64,000 nucleotides of DNA from Microbacterium sp. Bi121 (lineage in GTDB: Bacteria; Actinomycetota; Actinomycetes; Actinomycetales; Microbacteriaceae). The notes under the pieces are model-generated. The model did not search any database. It saw only the letters and a program-made list of their open reading frames with translations, and was not told the DNA's origin. The position numbers were made by a program, and so were the translations under genes. Positions 60,999 through 64,000 of this stretch are shown here, piece by piece. The stretch covers positions 124,001 through 188,000 of the forward strand of contig NZ_CAKKLJ010000002.1 of the NCBI RefSeq assembly GCF_918698005.1. Reading direction: 5' to 3'. Numbering within the stretch: position 1 is the first letter of the stretch; each line of letters opens with the position of its first letter.

Positions 60999-62276
60999 TC
61001 AGTCGGCTTCGGCGATCTCGCCGTCCGACCGCGCGGCGAGCGAGCCTCGATCGACCGTGATCGTCAGCGCAGTGCCGGCCGGAGCGTCCGCCGCATCCCG
61101 CAGGATCACCCCGCCGTCGAGGTGGGCGATCGCGTAGCCGCGGGCGAGCGTCGCCGCCGGCGACAGCGCGCGCAGCGAGGCGCGCAGCTCGGATGTCTTG
61201 CGGGCGGCCGAGTCGAGCTGACGGGAGACGCTGTCGCGGCCGCGTGACAGCAGCAGCCACAGTTCCTGCGCCCGGTCTTCGATGATCGGGTCGGGCGAAC
61301 GCAGCACGGGTCTCGACCGCAGCTGCTCGAGCTGCGCGATGTCGTGACCCACCCGCTGCGTGAGGCGCGAGGTGGCGCGAGCACGCAGCTGGCCGATCAG
61401 TGCGCGCTGCTCTCCGACGTCGGGGACGACGCGTTTGGCGGCATCCGTCGGCGTCGACGCGCGCAGGTCGGCGACATCGTCGAGGATCGGATGGTCGTTC
61501 TCGTGTCCGATGGCCGAGACGATCGGCGTGGATGCCGCGGCCACCGCTCGCACGAGGCGTTCATCGCTGAACCCCAGCAGCGTCTGCGGATCGCCGCCGC
61601 CTCGCGCGATGATGATGACGTCGACGTCGGGATCGGCGTCCAGCGCAGCCAGCGCTGCGAGGGTCTCCGGCACGCAGCGGTCGCCCTGCACCGCGGCGTA
61701 CCGCGTGCGGAAGCGAACCTGCGGCCATCGGAGCTCGGCATTGCGGTGAACGTCCTTCTCGGCATCCGATCGCTCGCCGGTGATCAGGCCGATGACATGG
61801 GGCAGGAACGGCAGCTGCTTCTTGCGCGCCGCATCGAACAGCCCCTCCTGGCGCAGCTGGGCTCGAAGCTTCTCGAGCCGTTCGAGCTGATCGCCGAGGC
61901 CGACGTGCTTCAAGCTTGAGACGGTGAAGCTGAAGTCACCCGCCTTGACGAAGTAGTCCGCCTTCACCGCCGCGACGACGTGGTCGCCGACGCCGATGTC
62001 CGCCGGAATGCGACCGCGAACGCTCGACCATACGCGGATCGAGATCTGCGCGTCGGACTGGGTGTCCTTGAGCCGCCCGAACACGTTCCCGCCGCGGATG
62101 TTCCAGGAGGTGATCTCACCCTCGACCCAGACGGTGTTCCATCGCGCGATGAAGTCGCGGATGGTGCCGTTCAGACGTGCCACGGAGGTGGGGGCATCCG
62201 CCGTCGAATCACGCGGCGCGACGGCGTCGGCCGGCGGCGTCTGACCGTTCACGTGAGATGCCTCGAAGACCGTCAT
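60999..62276 (-). CDS. xseA: Exodeoxyribonuclease VII large subunit
   Basis: 425-aa catalytic subunit of the single-strand exonuclease. N-terminal OB fold (about 30-125, [20 protein letters not shown]), a catalytic domain with [33 protein letters not shown] and [20 protein letters not shown], and a long helical region (about 290-385) that contacts XseB. ATG 62276 has AAAGGA 6 nt upstream; upstream frame is the shadow of ispH. Divergent from ispH across 74 bp. Confidence 0.95.
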   Translation of the reverse strand: MTVFEASHVNGQTPPADAVAPRDSTADAPTSVARLNGTIRDFIARWNTVWVEGEITSWNIRGGNVFGRLKDTQSDAQISIRVWSSVRGRIPADIGVGDHVVAAVKADYFVKAGDFSFTVSSLKHVGLGDQLERLEKLRAQLRQEGLFDAARKKQLPFLPHVIGLITGERSDAEKDVHRNAELRWPQVRFRTRYAAVQGDRCVPETLAALAALDADPDVDVIIIARGGGDPQTLLGFSDERLVRAVAAASTPIVSAIGHENDHPILDDVADLRASTPTDAAKRVVPDVGEQRALIGQLRARATSRLTQRVGHDIAQLEQLRSRPVLRSPDPIIEDRAQELWLLLSRGRDSVSRQLDSAARKTSELRASLRALSPAATLARGYAIAHLDGGVILRDAADAPAGTALTITVDRGSLAARSDGEIAEAD

Positions 62277-62338
62277 CAGGTCCTTTCCGTCTGCTCGCAC
62301 CTGAATCGTCGTCCAGGCCCCTCCATGGCGTCCCTCGG

Positions 62339-62344
62339 TAGACT
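62339..62344 (+). promoter_or_regulatory. -10 box, leaderless promoter of ispH
   Basis: TAGACT, then 6 nt, then GTG 62351. No ribosome site. Confidence 0.55.
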
Positions 62345-62350
62345 CGAGGT

Positions 62351-63424
62351 GTGAGCCAGGCCACCGTACATCTTCCCGTTCCCCGCATCCCTCGGTCGCG
62401 GGCGACGCGGCTTCAGAATAACCCGGTCGACGGACACAAGCGCGTCCTGCTCGCAGCCCCGCGAGGCTACTGCGCCGGTGTGGACCGTGCCGTAGTCGCC
62501 GTCGAGAAGGCTCTGGAGCGCTACGGCGCACCGGTGTACGTGCGCAAGCAGATCGTGCACAACATCCATGTCGTCACCGAGCTCGAGGCGCAGGGTGCGA
62601 TCTTCGTCGAAGAGGTCGACGAGGTGCCGGAGGGCGCCCACGTCGTGTTCAGCGCGCACGGCGTCTCGCCCGCCGTCGTGAACGCGGCATCCGACCGAGG
62701 GCTGCACGCGATCGACGCGACCTGCCCTCTGGTCACGAAGGTGCACCGCGAGGCTGTGCGATTCGCCCGCGATGACTTCGAGATCCTGCTTATCGGCCAC
62801 GACGGCCACGAAGAGGTCGAAGGAACCGCCGGCCACGCGCCCGAGCGGGTCACGATCGTGAACTCGCCGGAAGAGGCCGACACCGTGCAGGTGAAGGATC
62901 CGTCGAAGGTCGTCTGGCTTTCGCAGACCACCCTGTCGGTCGACGAGACCATGGAGACGGTCAACCGCCTGCGCACTCGCTTCCCCGAGCTGCACAATCC
63001 GCCGTCCGACGACATCTGCTACGCCACCCAGAACCGCCAGGTCGCGATCAAGAAGGTCGCGAGGGATGCCGACCTCGTCATCGTCGTCGGATCGGCGAAC
63101 TCGTCGAACTCGGTCCGCCTGGTCGAGGTCGCGCTCGAGTACGGCGCCAAGGCCGCCTATCGCGTCGACTACGCCGAGGAGGTCAAGCAAGAGTGGCTCG
63201 ACGGCGTCGAGACGGTCGGTGTGACCAGTGGCGCCTCTGTGCCGGAGGTGCTCGTCAAGGAAGTGCTCGAGACGCTCAGCACCGCCGGATACGCGGATGT
63301 CGAAGAGGTCCGCACGGCGGAGGAGGACCTGATGTTCTCCCTGCCCAAGGAGCTGCGCCAGGATCTCGCGGGTCAGCGGGACGCACGCGGGCCGGGCGGA
63401 CGCACGAAGACCGCCACGTCATGA
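62351..63424 (+). CDS. ispH: 4-hydroxy-3-methylbut-2-enyl diphosphate reductase
   Basis: Last step of the non-mevalonate isoprenoid pathway, giving IPP and DMAPP. 357 aa with a somewhat long N-terminal tail. The three Fe-S cysteines are in [20 protein letters not shown] and [11 protein letters not shown]; the catalytic Glu is in the [12 protein letters not shown] region. It should feed the UppS-type synthase nearby. Start GTG 62351 is leaderless. The next gene overlaps by ATGA. Confidence 0.96.
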   Translation: MSQATVHLPVPRIPRSRATRLQNNPVDGHKRVLLAAPRGYCAGVDRAVVAVEKALERYGAPVYVRKQIVHNIHVVTELEAQGAIFVEEVDEVPEGAHVVFSAHGVSPAVVNAASDRGLHAIDATCPLVTKVHREAVRFARDDFEILLIGHDGHEEVEGTAGHAPERVTIVNSPEEADTVQVKDPSKVVWLSQTTLSVDETMETVNRLRTRFPELHNPPSDDICYATQNRQVAIKKVARDADLVIVVGSANSSNSVRLVEVALEYGAKAAYRVDYAEEVKQEWLDGVETVGVTSGASVPEVLVKEVLETLSTAGYADVEEVRTAEEDLMFSLPKELRQDLAGQRDARGPGGRTKTATS

Positions 63425-63969
63425 CCGATCGCCCGCAGTACGGCGAGTACGCGACACCGGAGGAGCAGCGGCGGCTCGCCGGCCTGCCGCCGGTGGATGC
63501 TGCGCCGGAGGATGCTGCGCCGGAGGCGGCTGTGGCCACGGCGTCCGGACCCGCCGACGCCGTTCCCACAGGGGCCGCATCAGCGGCCAAGCCGGCGGCG
63601 CGTCCGTGGGATCGTGTCATCACGATCGCGCTCCTCGCCTACGGCATCGTGAACGTCTTCATGACGGGGATGTCGTACCTCGACCTCCCGACGGTCATGA
63701 ACCAGAGCATGAACATCCTCGGGATCGATGGGGAGTTCACGAACTTCGACCAGGCCAAGATCTGGGGCACGACCGCGGCGATCGTGCTCGTCATCGGCTG
63801 GGTCATCACGGCGTGGCTGTCGATGCGGCGTCTTCGGCGGGGCAGGCTCACCTGGTGGATTCCGCTGGTCGGCGCGGCCGTGACCATGATCGTGGCGTCG
63901 ATCTGCATCAGCGTTCCGATGATGAGCGACCCGGCCTTCATCGCCTACCTGGACGGGTCGACGCGCTAG
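63421..63969 (+). CDS. Four-helix membrane protein (DUF6264-like)
   Basis: A 182-aa protein with a Pro/Ala-rich cytoplasmic tail (about 1-60) containing a small tandem repeat [10 protein letters not shown] (63498-63528), then four membrane helices (about 66-85, 115-135, 145-165 region). I recognise it as an actinobacterial family of unknown function, tentatively DUF6264. Its ATG overlaps the ispH stop by 4 nt, so it is coupled to ispH. The last 31 bases of the window after its stop hold nothing recognisable. Confidence 0.75.
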   Translation: MTDRPQYGEYATPEEQRRLAGLPPVDAAPEDAAPEAAVATASGPADAVPTGAASAAKPAARPWDRVITIALLAYGIVNVFMTGMSYLDLPTVMNQSMNILGIDGEFTNFDQAKIWGTTAAIVLVIGWVITAWLSMRRLRRGRLTWWIPLVGAAVTMIVASICISVPMMSDPAFIAYLDGSTR

Positions 63970-64000
63970 TTGAGCGCGCCATCCGGCTTCGAAACGACAA

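Noticed and set aside
63498..63528. Direct repeat GATGCTGCGCCGGAG x2 as a regulatory site
   Set aside because: It is in frame inside the coding sequence and encodes a tandem DAAPE in a disordered tail; simple coding repeat.

Overview
The window is a 64 kb stretch of high-GC actinobacterial chromosome. It is most like Microbacterium or a close Microbacteriaceae relative: actinobacterial-only families are present (DUF501, DUF4245, DUF4307, RamB-type regulator, GTP-type PckG, long GapB-type GAPDH), GTG starts are frequent, and many promoters look leaderless. About 60 protein genes, one tRNA and one FMN riboswitch are densely packed. I see no prophage, transposase, CRISPR array, integron or biosynthetic cluster; this is core chromosome with a few accessory genes.

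Layout. 1-5.2 kb: MurNAc-6-P recovery (end of a sugar kinase, murQ), a HAD phosphatase, long GAPDH, an anchored DsbA-like protein and an AlkZ-like glycosylase. 5.2-8.7 kb: a RamB-like regulator divergent from pckG. 8.9-14.2 kb: ABC exporter with a small HTH gene, LD-carboxypeptidase, MHS transporter, small membrane protein. 14.2-17.8 kb: ribD-ribE-ribBA-ribH behind an FMN riboswitch. 17.8-24.1 kb: Fpg/Nei glycosylase, GNAT, mfd, VOC protein, left-handed beta-helix protein. 24.2-32.7 kb: gdhA, ppc, nhaA, mazG, hisS, SGNH hydrolase. 32.7-37.6 kb: APC permease, DUF4442, a GntR/DUF1648/CPBP operon, O-methyltransferase. 37.6-43 kb: eno, ftsB-like, DUF501, a mycosin-like protease, NDH-2 and a tRNA. 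43-50.5 kb: PLP D-amino-acid enzyme plus FAD sugar-lactone oxidase, lemA, YcaQ-type glycosylase, AI-2E family transporter, ilvA. 50.5-64 kb: greA, luxS, hemolysin III, uppS-like, class V aminotransferase, phoH, a DUF559 nuclease-like gene between two related palindromes, fumC, beta-carbonic anhydrase, DUF4245, xseB, xseA, ispH and a membrane protein.

How the genes fit together. The window is rich in the PEP/pyruvate/TCA node: pckG with its likely regulator, ppc, eno, GAPDH, fumC, gdhA, and bicarbonate-supplying carbonic anhydrase. Several gene strings overlap by 4 nt (gntR-DUF1648-CPBP; DUF501-protease; xseB-DUF4245-CA-fumC; ribE-ribBA), which indicates translational coupling.

The most notable signals are non-coding. 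About 20 genes have a TANNNT-like -10 box placed 6 (sometimes 7) nt before the start codon, so their mRNAs should be leaderless. Intergenic spaces hold several families of imperfect palindromes, each present at least twice. One pair flanks the DUF559 gene and shows a compensatory base-pair change. A hairpin covers the start of the ftsB-like gene. The tRNA has a leucine-type UAA anticodon but no long variable arm.
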